Positions 52,114 to 60,945 are shown, counted from the first letter of the stretch. The stretch: DNA of 64,000 bases from Bacteroidota bacterium (GCA_025963725.1 JAOQAE010000004.1:493616-557615); one strand, 5' to 3'. Notes: a model not told the origin generated them from the letters alone. Translations and numbers: made by a program.

Positions 52114-53775
52114 ATGAGAAAATTAACCGTTCACAATACGCACGCGTATTTCAGCAACAACAATGCGCGCTTTCTTATTTTGGGCAGGGAAGAGGCGCAA
52201 ACAAGCCTGTTCCAGCCGATCATCGATGCCAAGATCAACAAAAAAGTACGTGAGCAGGTGCCCGGCATCTGGGGCACGCTGGGAATGGAGAATGGCGATG
52301 CTATTTTATGGCAGGGAAATCTTGCTTTTTCAAAATCGGGAAATGACCAATCGGTAGGCCGCACGCTGGAGCAGGTGAAAGAGCTGTACCACATCAACAG
52401 CGAGCTGAACGGCGCCGATTCGATAGTAACAGAGCGCTTCATTAACTTCGATGACATAGAATTTCCGCCTTTTCCGAAAACATTCACCGAAGCGGAAATT
52501 CCGAATTTAAGGCTTACGCTTTTTCTGCGTCCCGATGAAGGTGCGCTGGTGTTCTACCAGCATTTCAAGGAATCGTACAACAACGAGGACGGCTCTGATA
52601 TTGAATTTATCCTGCCGCAGAAAACGGAAAATTTCACTACCGACCGCGACCGCCTTACCTATATTTTTCCGGTGCTGCCAAAGCAGAAGATCATTGAAAC
52701 ATCCACGCCGGGAGTATTCACGCTTTCGGATACCGAGCTGAACAAAAGCTTTGTATTGAAAGTGCTTACATTCAAGCGCAACAACATCGACCATCATCCC
52801 GACCAAGTGATGAAGAGCATTTCCTTCAAGGTAAGGAACGGACAGGACGGGCACAAGCTGCTGCGCTTTGTGTACAAGCAGAATAAGTTTTACGAGGTGA
52901 ACAACAACGATGTGCTTGTTGACCCGAACGCAAAAACGCTGTTCCTCATCCACGGGACATTCTCCACCACCGACAACTCTTACAACGGGCTGCTGAAGCA
53001 GGAGTACGACAACAACACAAAATCGTGGATCCAGAAAACGATGGAAACCCGCGGCTACCTGCAGGTGATCGCGCTGGATCATCCTACCATCTCTCATGAT
53101 GCAAAAGGGAATGTGGAGGCGCTGATCCGCATCCTCAACGGCGTTACATTTTCGAAGAATGCTTCTGTCGACATTATCACTACAAGCAGGGGAGGACTGG
53201 TTGGAAAATACATTACCTGCTGCCTGGATAACGACCAGTTTCCGGTGCGTAAAATGGTGAACATCGCCTGCGCCAATGGTGTCGGCTATTTCGATACAGG
53301 CCGTCACATCGCGCGCTTCCTCAGCATCTGGAAATCATTCGCCGCTGCCACCGGAAACCCGATGGGAAGCGTGATCCTGGGCTTCGCACAATTCTCCGCC
53401 GACTACTTCCTTGCACAGCCTGGATGCCGCCAGATGACGATCAACGATGATCGCCTCACCAGCATCATCAGCAAGGAGCCGACCGCCTTCAATCAAAAAG
53501 TACGCATCCAGCCGATCACCGGCGATTGGGATCCTATATTAGTTCAGGATGACGGACTCTTCAAGCGCCTTGCAGAACGCGGCCTCGATGCGGTGATCAA
53601 GACCAGCCTCGGAAAAGAGAACGACTGGGTGGTTGGAACGGAAAAGCAGCGCATCACTCCTGCAAATTATTCAAACCCGCCGATAAAAGTGAGGTCCATG
53701 CACGTGAAATACCTGAATTCGGATTATTGCCCGGATAAGGTGCATGAGAAGATTTGGGAGTTTTTGGATGCGTGA
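52114..53775 (+). CDS. Cytoplasmic alpha/beta-hydrolase protein with HGTFST motif
   Basis: 553 residues without signal peptide. The C-terminal half is an alpha/beta-hydrolase. The oxyanion strand TLFLIHGTFSTTDNS (275-289) comes first. The nucleophile elbow is DIITTSRGGLVG with Ser358; it reads TSRGG where GxSxG is usual. The acid is Asp504 (KENDWVVGT) and the histidine candidate His530 (RSMHVKYL). The N-terminal 270 residues form a separate beta-rich domain. The HGTFST start and SRGG elbow recall the hydrolase domains (DUF7379-like) found next to CHAT-type proteases; that link is from memory and uncertain. It is 43 bases upstream of the NERD-helicase gene but of ordinary base composition. Confidence 0.7.
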   Translation: MRKLTVHNTHAYFSNNNARFLILGREEAQTSLFQPIIDAKINKKVREQVPGIWGTLGMENGDAILWQGNLAFSKSGNDQSVGRTLEQVKELYHINSELNGADSIVTERFINFDDIEFPPFPKTFTEAEIPNLRLTLFLRPDEGALVFYQHFKESYNNEDGSDIEFILPQKTENFTTDRDRLTYIFPVLPKQKIIETSTPGVFTLSDTELNKSFVLKVLTFKRNNIDHHPDQVMKSISFKVRNGQDGHKLLRFVYKQNKFYEVNNNDVLVDPNAKTLFLIHGTFSTTDNSYNGLLKQEYDNNTKSWIQKTMETRGYLQVIALDHPTISHDAKGNVEALIRILNGVTFSKNASVDIITTSRGGLVGKYITCCLDNDQFPVRKMVNIACANGVGYFDTGRHIARFLSIWKSFAAATGNPMGSVILGFAQFSADYFLAQPGCRQMTINDDRLTSIISKEPTAFNQKVRIQPITGDWDPILVQDDGLFKRLAERGLDAVIKTSLGKENDWVVGTEKQRITPANYSNPPIKVRSMHVKYLNSDYCPDKVHEKIWEFLDA

Positions 53776-53818
53776 GGAGGGGACGATTCAGGTAATCTAG
53801 ACTATTAAAAATATTGAT

Positions 53819-55894
53819 ATGGCTGTGAAAATTAGCATCAAAGGTGACAAAGAAACAAATGAGTATAAAGATGCATTAGCACTTAAACAAATTTTTGAAA
53901 AAGAATTTATAAATAAAGACACATCAGGAGAGATTTTAATAATCAGCGGGGCTACTCTTTTCGGACAGGACGTAAAAGATGTAGATCTTATAGTATTAGG
54001 CAATTTTGAGAATTATAGTTGTAAAGTAAAATCTAAAGCAGAGATTGGTTTTTATGATAATAGAAAGGAATTAGAATTAAAAGAAAGATTAATTTATATA
54101 AATAGCTTCTGCTTTGTAATTGAAACAAAAAGACAAAGAGCGGAAGACATTCAGTTAAATGGAATTCAACTTTTGGTGCGTTACAATGACAAACTTCACG
54201 ATGTAACTACACAAAGTGAAAAACAAAAATATGCACTGATGTCTTTCTTTAAAGATAGGCTAGATTTCACACCCTATATATGTAATTTTATTTGGTTTAG
54301 AAATATTAATTGGGAATCCATAAAGCAACTCTTAGGGAATAATGAGAATGTATTAACTAAACATAACTATCTTCCAAACACATTTTCATTAGCATTTTTA
54401 TTTCAACTTGCTTGTGTTCAATCAACCCCATACAATCTTACTGACAAGGATGGAAAGCCGAAAGGTTATTCTTCATTCAAATGTTTGAAAAAAAGTCAGG
54501 TTTTTGACTTGAAAGAAATGAATTCAACTTTCGAGCTGTTTGAAAAAGTGCAAGTGGGAGTTGGACAACTGACTCGAAAAAAAATAGAGCAGATCACAAG
54601 TAAGTTGCTCGATAATCAACAATATGCGCAGGCAATCGGTCAAAAATTTATTGTAATCTCAGGGAGAGCTGGGACTGGAAAAACGATTAAGCTGCTAAGA
54701 ATTGCCTGTGATTTAGCAGTCTCGAAAGGCGCAAGATGTTTAATTCTTACATATAACCATGCATTGGTAAGTGATATTAAAAGGACACTCGCGTTAGCTG
54801 AGATACCTGATGGAGTTGATACGTATACCGTAAATATATCAACTCTTCACAAGTTTTTTTTCGAACTCCTTATTGGTTTTGGGATTGTAAAGAATGAGCT
54901 TAATCCAGATGCGGATGTCAAGTATATTCCTAATTACCTAGAGAAGTATAATCAATATTTGGAAGAGTTATACGATTATATTGACAACGGTTTAATTCAG
55001 GAAAAAGAAATTCAAGAATTAATGCGAAGCAGACATGATAAGGTGGCTTGGGATTATATTTTAATAGATGAATCCCAAGATTGGGGTGACTTTGAGAAGT
55101 CAATAATTTTTCGAATATTTGGGAAAGAAAAGGTAATAATTGCAGATGGTGTAGATCAATTAGTTCGGACACAAAAAAAATGTAATTGGGTGAGAGGACT
55201 AAAACCAGATATTGATTTTAAAAAAACAAATGAAAAAAGAGGCCTTAGGCAAGAAGTAAATTTGGTTTCATTTATTAATGCTTATGCAAAGGAATTGGGA
55301 ATAGTTTGGGAACTTGAGCCGAAACAAGAGCTTATAGGTGGTAAAATAATTATTTCAACAAAGGACTACTCTAAAGAACTTCACCAAAAAGAAGTAAAAC
55401 GATGCAAAGAATTTGGAAACACGGAGTATGAAATGATGTTCTTGGTCCCCCCCAATCTTGTCAACGTAGTCAAGGGCTCAGGTGGAGAAGTTCGTAATTT
55501 CAAATTAGCAGAAGAGTTTAATCAAATGGGAATTAAAATTTGGGATAGTACTTCTAAGGACCTACGATCGCAGTACGTTGTAGATTTAACCCAGCATAGA
55601 TTATTACAGTATGAGTCTTGCAGAGGACTTGAAGGATGGACAGTTATATGTCTTCATTTAGATGAGTTTATAAAATATAAAATGGAAACTTTTACTGAAC
55701 AGGCTACCGAAGAGTTAGTGTTAGAATCATTTCAAGAAAAAAGAGATAAATTTGTTTATCTGTGGTCTTTAATTCCGTTGACAAGAGCTATTGATACCCT
55801 TGTTATTACAATAAAAGATAAAGAAAGCAAAATTGGGCAAACGTTAAGAAAAGTTTATGAAAAAAATCGAGACTTTGTTCAATGGATAGAGTAG
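53819..55894 (+). CDS. NERD-type nuclease/SF1 helicase fusion protein
   Basis: 691 residues, much richer in A and T than its neighbours. N-terminal nuclease-like region with Asp56 (DVDLIVL) and Glu102-x-Lys104 (FVIETKRQ), a PD-(D/E)xK pattern typical of NERD domains, followed by the Gln/His-containing LLVRYNDKLHDV. The helicase core has Walker A SGRAGTGKT (281-289), Walker B ILIDESQDW (415-422), a motif III-like ADGVDQLVRT, SCRGLEGWTVICLHLDEF and the motif VI-like PLTRAIDTLVI. It therefore combines a restriction-type nuclease with a UvrD-like ATPase. Such fusions occur in anti-phage and DNA-processing islands. No partner methylase is present. Function inferred. Confidence 0.85.
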   Translation: MAVKISIKGDKETNEYKDALALKQIFEKEFINKDTSGEILIISGATLFGQDVKDVDLIVLGNFENYSCKVKSKAEIGFYDNRKELELKERLIYINSFCFVIETKRQRAEDIQLNGIQLLVRYNDKLHDVTTQSEKQKYALMSFFKDRLDFTPYICNFIWFRNINWESIKQLLGNNENVLTKHNYLPNTFSLAFLFQLACVQSTPYNLTDKDGKPKGYSSFKCLKKSQVFDLKEMNSTFELFEKVQVGVGQLTRKKIEQITSKLLDNQQYAQAIGQKFIVISGRAGTGKTIKLLRIACDLAVSKGARCLILTYNHALVSDIKRTLALAEIPDGVDTYTVNISTLHKFFFELLIGFGIVKNELNPDADVKYIPNYLEKYNQYLEELYDYIDNGLIQEKEIQELMRSRHDKVAWDYILIDESQDWGDFEKSIIFRIFGKEKVIIADGVDQLVRTQKKCNWVRGLKPDIDFKKTNEKRGLRQEVNLVSFINAYAKELGIVWELEPKQELIGGKIIISTKDYSKELHQKEVKRCKEFGNTEYEMMFLVPPNLVNVVKGSGGEVRNFKLAEEFNQMGIKIWDSTSKDLRSQYVVDLTQHRLLQYESCRGLEGWTVICLHLDEFIKYKMETFTEQATEELVLESFQEKRDKFVYLWSLIPLTRAIDTLVITIKDKESKIGQTLRKVYEKNRDFVQWIE

Positions 55895-55991
55895 CTAGAT
55901 AAATGGCATAATATATTCACAAATTTATACGTATTAAATGCGCATATCTTCGTAAGACAAGGTAGAATAAATTAAGTCTTAACCTCCATAC

Positions 55992-56186
55992 TCATTTGAG
56001 CTTTTGCATCACGGAGTTCTTGCTGTTTTTTTTTGTTTTATCAACAGCCTTAAGCATTTTAGATAAACCAATGTCTTCCATTTCTTCATCTAAGATTGTA
56101 GTTGAAGGGATCCTAAGCCTTTTAAGTAAATCATTAATAAACTTAAACTCAACTTGATTTTTTGGTGTAATTACGATTGCTTTCAT
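55992..56186 (-). CDS. Small antitoxin-like protein (DUF2683-type)
   Basis: 64 residues from ATG 56186. The start MKAIVITPKNQVEFKFINDLLKRL and the following linker with IPSTTILDEEMEDIGLSKML fit the short antitoxin-like proteins of Bacteroidota that normally precede a RelE/ParE-type toxin gene. None follows within the window: the gene ends at 55992, and the 97 bases between it and the helicase hold no toxin frame. It is an orphan or remnant in the AT-rich insert. A GATATTTG element lies just upstream. Confidence 0.6.
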   Translation of the reverse strand: MKAIVITPKNQVEFKFINDLLKRLRIPSTTILDEEMEDIGLSKMLKAVDKTKKNSKNSVMQKLK

Positions 56187-56210
56187 ACACAAATATCGTA
56201 AATCCTTTAA

Positions 56211-56243
56211 ACAAGAACGGCTGCCATCGGCAGCCGTTCTTGT
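56211..56243. terminator. Strong hairpin, 15-bp stem
   Basis: ACAAGAACGGCTGCC (56211-56225) / GGCAGCCGTTCTTGT (56229-56243) with a 3-base loop. Flanking T-runs are weak. Downstream of the S9 peptidase gene, so probably its terminator, or the edge of the inserted segment. Confidence 0.7.
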
Positions 56244-56263
56244 ATTTCTATAAAAAGCAATCT

Positions 56264-56324
56264 TCAGTTCTCGATACTTTCGCTAAAAAGCGGTCATCCC
56301 GATAGCTATCGGGACGAACTGACA
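56264..56324. repeat. R3-family repeat copy
   Basis: cagttctcgatactttcgct...cgatagctatcg...gacgaactgacat: R3 ends with a different centre containing the perfect palindrome cgatagctatcg. Lies just after the S9 peptidase stop. Confidence 0.65.
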
Positions 56325-56326
56325 TT

Positions 56327-58447
56327 TTAATACTTCATCCCCAAATTATAAAACACAAAGCTCCAGATATCGGCGTATTCCTCGATCTGCTTGGAGGTTG
56401 GCTTTCCTGCGCCATGGCCGGCATTGGTGTCGATGCGGACAAGCACAGGGTTGGAGCCTTTTTGCTTTTCCTGTAAGGTGGCGATGAACTTGAAGGAGTG
56501 AGCAGGCACCACGCGGTCGTCATGATCGCCTGTAGTGACAAGCGTTGCAGGATATTCCACTTCTTTTACATTGTGCAGTGGAGAATATTTGATCAGGCAG
56601 TTGAACTCTTCCTGGTTGTCGCTGGTGCCGTAGTCGGATGCCCATGCCCAGCCGATCGTGAATTTATGATAGCGCAGCATGTCGAGCACGCCAACCGTTG
56701 GGATCGCTACTTTGGCAAGGTCGGGGCGCTGTGTCATTACTGCACCCACCAGCAAGCCGCCGTTAGAGCGCCCGTGGATCGCGAGCCTGGAGGAAGTTGT
56801 GTAATTCTCCTTGATCAGGTATTCTGCCGCCGCAATAAAATCGTCGAATACATTCTGCTTCTGGCATTTCGTTCCCGCTTTGTGCCAGTCTTCGCCGTAA
56901 TCACCGCCGCCGCGTAATCCCGGGATCGCGTAAACGCCGCCATTCTCGAGGAACACCGCGCGGTCGATCCTGAACTCCGGGGAATAGTATGAGTTGAACC
57001 CGCCGTAACCGAACAGGAAGCATGGATTGGTTCCATCCATCTTGATCCCTTTTTTATGCGTGATGAACATCGGAATTTTTGTGCCGTCCTTGCTGGTGTA
57101 AAACACCTGCTTGGTTTCATAATCCTCCGATTTAAAATCGATCTCCGGCTTGAACCAAACGCTCATTTTGTTGGTTACGATGTTGTATTTGTAAACGCTG
57201 GCAGGTGCGGTAAATGTGTTGTAGGAGAAGAAGGCGAGGCTGTCGTCCTTGTCGCTGTCGAAGCCTTCCACCTTGCAGATGCCCGGCAGCGTGATCTCGT
57301 TCTCTTTTTTGCCGTTCATGTCATACACATACAAACGGGTGGTCACATCCTTTAAATACTGCGCGATCAGCTTGCCGTTGCACAACGAAACATGCTCGAG
57401 CAGGTCGCTCGATTCAGGGATGATCTTTCTCCGGTTTTCCTGATCCGGCTTTTGGGTAAAGTCGATCTCCAGCAATTGATATTTCGGCGCGCCTTCATCC
57501 GTCACCACCAGCAGCTTGTTGCCATTGTTGTGGATCACGCTGTAGTTGTGCTCGAAGTTGCTCACCACGTAATGCCATTCGTCTGCTTTGGTAAGGTCTT
57601 TTACAGCCAGCGTGGTGCCGCTTGTAGATTCCGATCCGTATAGCAGCAACAGTTTTTCATCTTCCGTAACACCGGTAGAGAAATTCCGCAGTGGATGATT
57701 TTTATCTTCGTACACCAGCTCATCCTTCGCCTGCGCATCGCCGATCTTATGATAAAATACCTTGTGATATTCATTTTTGTTGGAGAGCTCGCTGCCGCCT
57801 TTCGGCTCATCGTAAGCGCTGTAATAAAAGCCGTTTCCTTTCCAGGCAATGTCGGAGAATTTTACCCACTTGATCTCATCCGTCAGCTTTTTCCCGCTTT
57901 CGATCTCCATTGTATAGATCTCGCTCCAGTCGCTGCCTGCGCGGTTGATGCTATATGCTAAATATTTCCCGTCCTTGCTTACGGAAAGCCCGCCGAGGGA
58001 AGCCGTGCCATCTGCCGCAAGCGTGTTCGGGTCAAGCAAAAGCTTCGCAGTTCCGTTAACGCCTTCCTGCACATACAGTACGCTTTGGTTCTGGATGCCG
58101 TCATTCTTATAGAAGAAATAGCGCTTTCCTTTTTTGAAGGGAGAGCTCACCTTTGCAAAGTTCCAGATCTTCGTAAGGCGTTCCTTGATCTTGTCGCGGA
58201 AAGGAATGGAGCCTAAGTAATCGAAGGTCACCTTGTTCTGCGCCTTCACCCATTCGCCGGTCTCTGCCGATTTATCATCTTCCAGCCAGCGGTAAGGATC
58301 AGGCACTTTTGTTCCGAAGTAAGTATCGGCCGAATCGGTTTTTCGTGTAACAGGATAATTCATCTTTTCTGTTTCTTTGGTTTCTTCATTGTTGGAGCAG
58401 GCCGCAAAAACGGAAAGCAGGATGATGGGCGTTAGCTTTTTTAACAT
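56327..58447 (-). CDS. Prolyl oligopeptidase family peptidase (S9A) lipoprotein
   Basis: 706-residue serine peptidase cutting after proline in short peptides. Lipobox SVFAAC makes it a lipoprotein of the envelope. N-terminal beta-propeller with PDPYRWLEDD (family mark) then the catalytic alpha/beta-hydrolase domain. Ser561 in IHGRSNGG, Asp644 in GDHDDRVVP, His678 in NAGHGAGK; the GGGDYGEDWHKAG block and YGTSDNQEEF are typical. Similar to the F. meningosepticum enzyme in length (705). It complements the S46 and DUF885 peptidases of this window in peptide breakdown. Confidence 0.95.
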   Translation of the reverse strand: MLKKLTPIILLSVFAACSNNEETKETEKMNYPVTRKTDSADTYFGTKVPDPYRWLEDDKSAETGEWVKAQNKVTFDYLGSIPFRDKIKERLTKIWNFAKVSSPFKKGKRYFFYKNDGIQNQSVLYVQEGVNGTAKLLLDPNTLAADGTASLGGLSVSKDGKYLAYSINRAGSDWSEIYTMEIESGKKLTDEIKWVKFSDIAWKGNGFYYSAYDEPKGGSELSNKNEYHKVFYHKIGDAQAKDELVYEDKNHPLRNFSTGVTEDEKLLLLYGSESTSGTTLAVKDLTKADEWHYVVSNFEHNYSVIHNNGNKLLVVTDEGAPKYQLLEIDFTQKPDQENRRKIIPESSDLLEHVSLCNGKLIAQYLKDVTTRLYVYDMNGKKENEITLPGICKVEGFDSDKDDSLAFFSYNTFTAPASVYKYNIVTNKMSVWFKPEIDFKSEDYETKQVFYTSKDGTKIPMFITHKKGIKMDGTNPCFLFGYGGFNSYYSPEFRIDRAVFLENGGVYAIPGLRGGGDYGEDWHKAGTKCQKQNVFDDFIAAAEYLIKENYTTSSRLAIHGRSNGGLLVGAVMTQRPDLAKVAIPTVGVLDMLRYHKFTIGWAWASDYGTSDNQEEFNCLIKYSPLHNVKEVEYPATLVTTGDHDDRVVPAHSFKFIATLQEKQKGSNPVLVRIDTNAGHGAGKPTSKQIEEYADIWSFVFYNLGMKY

Positions 58448-58576
58448 GGGGTTTTTGTTTGGATGATCAAAAGTATGAAAATTAAGTTCCCGGGAAGAAA
58501 TATTTGACCAGCGGAAAAACAGGATGATGAAAGGTGCATCAACGATGACCCGGAATAAAGCCCTGTTTATGCCTGC

Positions 58577-58996
58577 TTAGGGCACATGCACATAGTGCGG
58601 GTTTGAAAAGAAGGAGAGTGTGCCGTCCGCCTCTTCGAAGGCAAAGGTGTAAGCATACGTTTGTGAGTGATAAACATTAAGATCGCGGGGATAATAAACA
58701 TTTACCTGGGTGGGTGACAGCCGGAGAGCTAATTCACCATCGCGATAAATAACGATCTTTGAAATAAGAGAAGCATCTGGGATAAGGTCATAACGGATAT
58801 GATAGTACAGCTGCACATACGGATACGCATTCACCTGTATGCTGTCAACAATGAAAAATTCGGTGTGCGGGTTTTCAGGTGCAAAAATATTGCTTTCCGG
58901 CGAGAGCTCGCCCAGCTCGCTTTTTTTTCTGCAGCCAAAGCTAAAAAGAATGAAGAGCGCTATTGATAAAACAAAAAGCCTGCGGGGAAGGATCAT
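58577..58996 (-). CDS. Lipoprotein B' of duplicated envelope module
   Basis: 139 residues with lipobox LFSFGC (Cys22) after a long hydrophobic leader. The mature part has SNIFAPENPHTEFFIVDSIQV followed by a fibronectin-III-like sandwich (strands VQLYYHIRYD, KIVIYRDGELALRL, YAYTFAFEEADGTLSFFSN). It follows gene A' by only 2 bases. Its build and the short NPxD/P(E)xF-V(I)DSxxV segment match lipoprotein B at 59767-60165, so it is the diverged second copy. Function unknown. Confidence 0.72.
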   Translation of the reverse strand: MILPRRLFVLSIALFILFSFGCRKKSELGELSPESNIFAPENPHTEFFIVDSIQVNAYPYVQLYYHIRYDLIPDASLISKIVIYRDGELALRLSPTQVNVYYPRDLNVYHSQTYAYTFAFEEADGTLSFFSNPHYVHVP

Positions 58997-58998
58997 AG

Positions 58999-59760
58999 TT
59001 AGCGGATATTAATGAGTAAAGATAACGAGTAATCCTGGTCAAATTCACGTGTGATCGAAATGCTGTTCAGGCTTAGCAAGGGTGTTTCCGAATAACGCGG
59101 TTTTTCTAATTTGCCCGACCAATAGATCAGGACGGCAGAAGCTACGATCCCTGCAGGGATGATCACACAGGAAAGAGTGGAAAGCCTGTTGTTCTTCTTT
59201 ATATAGGATTCGTAGATTGCCTTTTCGGAGTAATATGTCTCCTTATACATGCTGATGTTGGACAGTGAAATGGAATGCTCATACCCTTCCTTTGCGATGT
59301 GGGCATTTTCAAGGTGTTCATTCATCAGTTTTGCGTTCTGCCTGTATTTAAAATAAGCAAAGCCTGAATAAAGTAATGTTGCAGGTAACACAACATAGCG
59401 GGCCCCGGCCTTTTTCAGCTTATAGGATGATAGTTCCCTCCGGTACTCAGAGTAGGCCTCCGAGTTTTTTAAGCTCTTAACGCAGATCGTTGTTTTGCCT
59501 TCGGTTATAGTGATCGTATCGGTAAACAATTCTTTGGTCGGTGCCCATGCCCTCACAATATATTTGCCTTCTTTAAGCAGGATCGGATTTTTTGTCTGCC
59601 TGAGCAGCGCCGTATCCAGCCGTACTGTAACCGGTGTTGGTGATCCGAAATAGATAATTGCCTTTCCTTTGCCCTGCACGATCTCCTGCGCTATAACCGC
59701 CGAGGAACAGTGTATAAAAGCGAGGCACACAATTATCCGTAACAGGCTTGAAAAGTTCAT
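58999..59760 (-). CDS. Two-helix membrane protein A' of duplicated envelope module
   Basis: 253 residues. Signal peptide (about 1-24), a PEGA-like beta domain (about 30-95: ILLKEGKYIVRAWAPTKELFTDTITITEG), helix 1 (about 120-137), a coiled or helical periplasmic/cytosolic segment (140-190), helix 2 (about 194-214) and a beta tail ending YSLSLLINIR. The same plan as protein A at 60170-60898. Immediately followed by B' (2 bases) and preceded by B (6 bases), so the four genes are one operon. No enzymatic motif. Confidence 0.72.
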   Translation of the reverse strand: MNFSSLLRIIVCLAFIHCSSAVIAQEIVQGKGKAIIYFGSPTPVTVRLDTALLRQTKNPILLKEGKYIVRAWAPTKELFTDTITITEGKTTICVKSLKNSEAYSEYRRELSSYKLKKAGARYVVLPATLLYSGFAYFKYRQNAKLMNEHLENAHIAKEGYEHSISLSNISMYKETYYSEKAIYESYIKKNNRLSTLSCVIIPAGIVASAVLIYWSGKLEKPRYSETPLLSLNSISITREFDQDYSLSLLINIR

Positions 59761-59766
59761 GTAAGA

Positions 59767-60165
59767 TCAGGGAGTTATAAAGTTAAACGCATCGGATTGG
59801 CCGGTTTTGCCATTATCGTATTTAAGCGCTGCGGTATAAGAATATGCCGTTCCCGCAACCGCCGTATTATCATACAGCGCTTCCGTAAGAACGGAAGCAT
59901 GGGAAGTCCGGTTGATCGTTTTAATAGCAACGCCGTTCCTGTAAAGTATTGCTCCCTGGTACATCTCGGTTGATGAAGTAAGGCTGACCTTAGTGGCATA
60001 AACATGAAAGCCGACCTCCATTCTTCTCACGCTGTCTATTCTTACAACCTTCGGGCCCGCATATTCGTGGTCGTAAGGATTGTCATTCAGCTGTACGTCA
60101 TCCAGCTTGCTTTTGCAGCCCAGCAGGAAGAATGCCGCCGCAAGTATGTAGAATGCTTTTTTCAT
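59767..60165 (-). CDS. Lipoprotein B of duplicated envelope module
   Basis: 132 residues from the ATG at 60165 (frame open further up, but inside gene A). Lipobox FLLGC (Cys17). After CKSKLDDVQLNDNPYDHEYAGP comes a fibronectin-III-like domain (GFHVYATKVSLT, GAILYRNGVAIKTI, YSYTAALKYDNGKTGQS). It starts 4 bases after the stop of A. The two lipoproteins share build but little identity. Confidence 0.72.
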   Translation of the reverse strand: MKKAFYILAAAFFLLGCKSKLDDVQLNDNPYDHEYAGPKVVRIDSVRRMEVGFHVYATKVSLTSSTEMYQGAILYRNGVAIKTINRTSHASVLTEALYDNTAVAGTAYSYTAALKYDNGKTGQSDAFNFITP

Positions 60166-60169
60166 ATTT

Positions 60170-60898
60170 CTAAAGTTCAATTCGTAAGCCATATCGCAGG
60201 CCCCTGTTCTCAAGATCCGGGTAAATGTTAAAGTGGAGCCTGGAAAATGCGCTGCGTTCCGTGAATTGCGGCACAGGAGTGTTTTTTTGCCTGATAAGAA
60301 TCCTTATATAGTTAACAAACAAAGCGGCTGAAACACCATAGATCCCGTACTCTGTTTTTTTTAAATTATCGTACTTCCTTTTATACGTTGCGAAATTTGC
60401 TTTTTCTTCATCCATTTTTGACTGATTCCCCGTTCCCGAATAATAGGTCTTTGCATCCAATGCCTTGTTGTATTGCTTTTGCGCAAACTGCTTATTTACG
60501 AAGATCCCTGTGCCTATTGTTATTCCCATCCAGATAGGCGAAACAAAAAAACGCCTGTTCCTTACGCGCATGAATTCAGCATAATCTTTTTTGTATTGAA
60601 TATATTCCGGCAGGAGCTTCAGCATAAAGCTATATTTGGCGGTATCGTTCACGTTCACAAGAACCACCGTATCCCTCATAATTGTTTTAGGCGACCAGAT
60701 CTTTACATGATGGCTGCCGGCACTAAGCATGAAGGTTGTGTCGGGAGAGCGGAAAATATTTTCATCGATCCTGTAAACCGCATCCGGCTCGCCGTAGATC
60801 CGTAAATGAAGAAAGCCCTTCTCCTGTGTTTGGGCCTGGGCAATGCTGCAAACGAAAGAACATAAAACAAGAAGGGACAATAATTTTTTGAGCGGCAT
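60170..60898 (-). CDS. Two-helix membrane protein A of duplicated envelope module
   Basis: 242 residues, first gene of the four. Signal peptide (LLSLLVLCSFVCSIAQAQ). PEGA-like domain (28-92: MLSAGSHHVKIWSPKTIMRDTVVLVNV). Helix 1 (about 117-135, PIWMGITIGTGIFVN), a charged helical segment with KANFATYKRKYDNLKK, helix 2 (about 184-203), and a beta tail ending GLRYGLRIEL. PEGA domains usually sit in the periplasm and bind sugars or peptidoglycan. Promoter element at 60946-60953. Confidence 0.72.
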   Translation of the reverse strand: MPLKKLLSLLVLCSFVCSIAQAQTQEKGFLHLRIYGEPDAVYRIDENIFRSPDTTFMLSAGSHHVKIWSPKTIMRDTVVLVNVNDTAKYSFMLKLLPEYIQYKKDYAEFMRVRNRRFFVSPIWMGITIGTGIFVNKQFAQKQYNKALDAKTYYSGTGNQSKMDEEKANFATYKRKYDNLKKTEYGIYGVSAALFVNYIRILIRQKNTPVPQFTERSAFSRLHFNIYPDLENRGLRYGLRIEL

Positions 60899-60945
60899 AA
60901 AGTTAATTTAAAAACAGGCGGCGCAATTCTGTGTAAAAGAGCGCG

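Noticed and set aside
52507-53307. Antisense frame of 266 codons within the alpha/beta-hydrolase gene
   Set aside because: Low-complexity valine-rich translation; the opposite strand encodes recognisable hydrolase motifs.
55895-55991. Toxin gene partnering the antitoxin-like protein
   Set aside because: The 97 bases contain no toxin-length frame on either strand.
53776-56243. Integrative element with attachment-site duplications
   Set aside because: No integrase, tRNA or direct repeats found at the edges; the insert is supported only by base composition.
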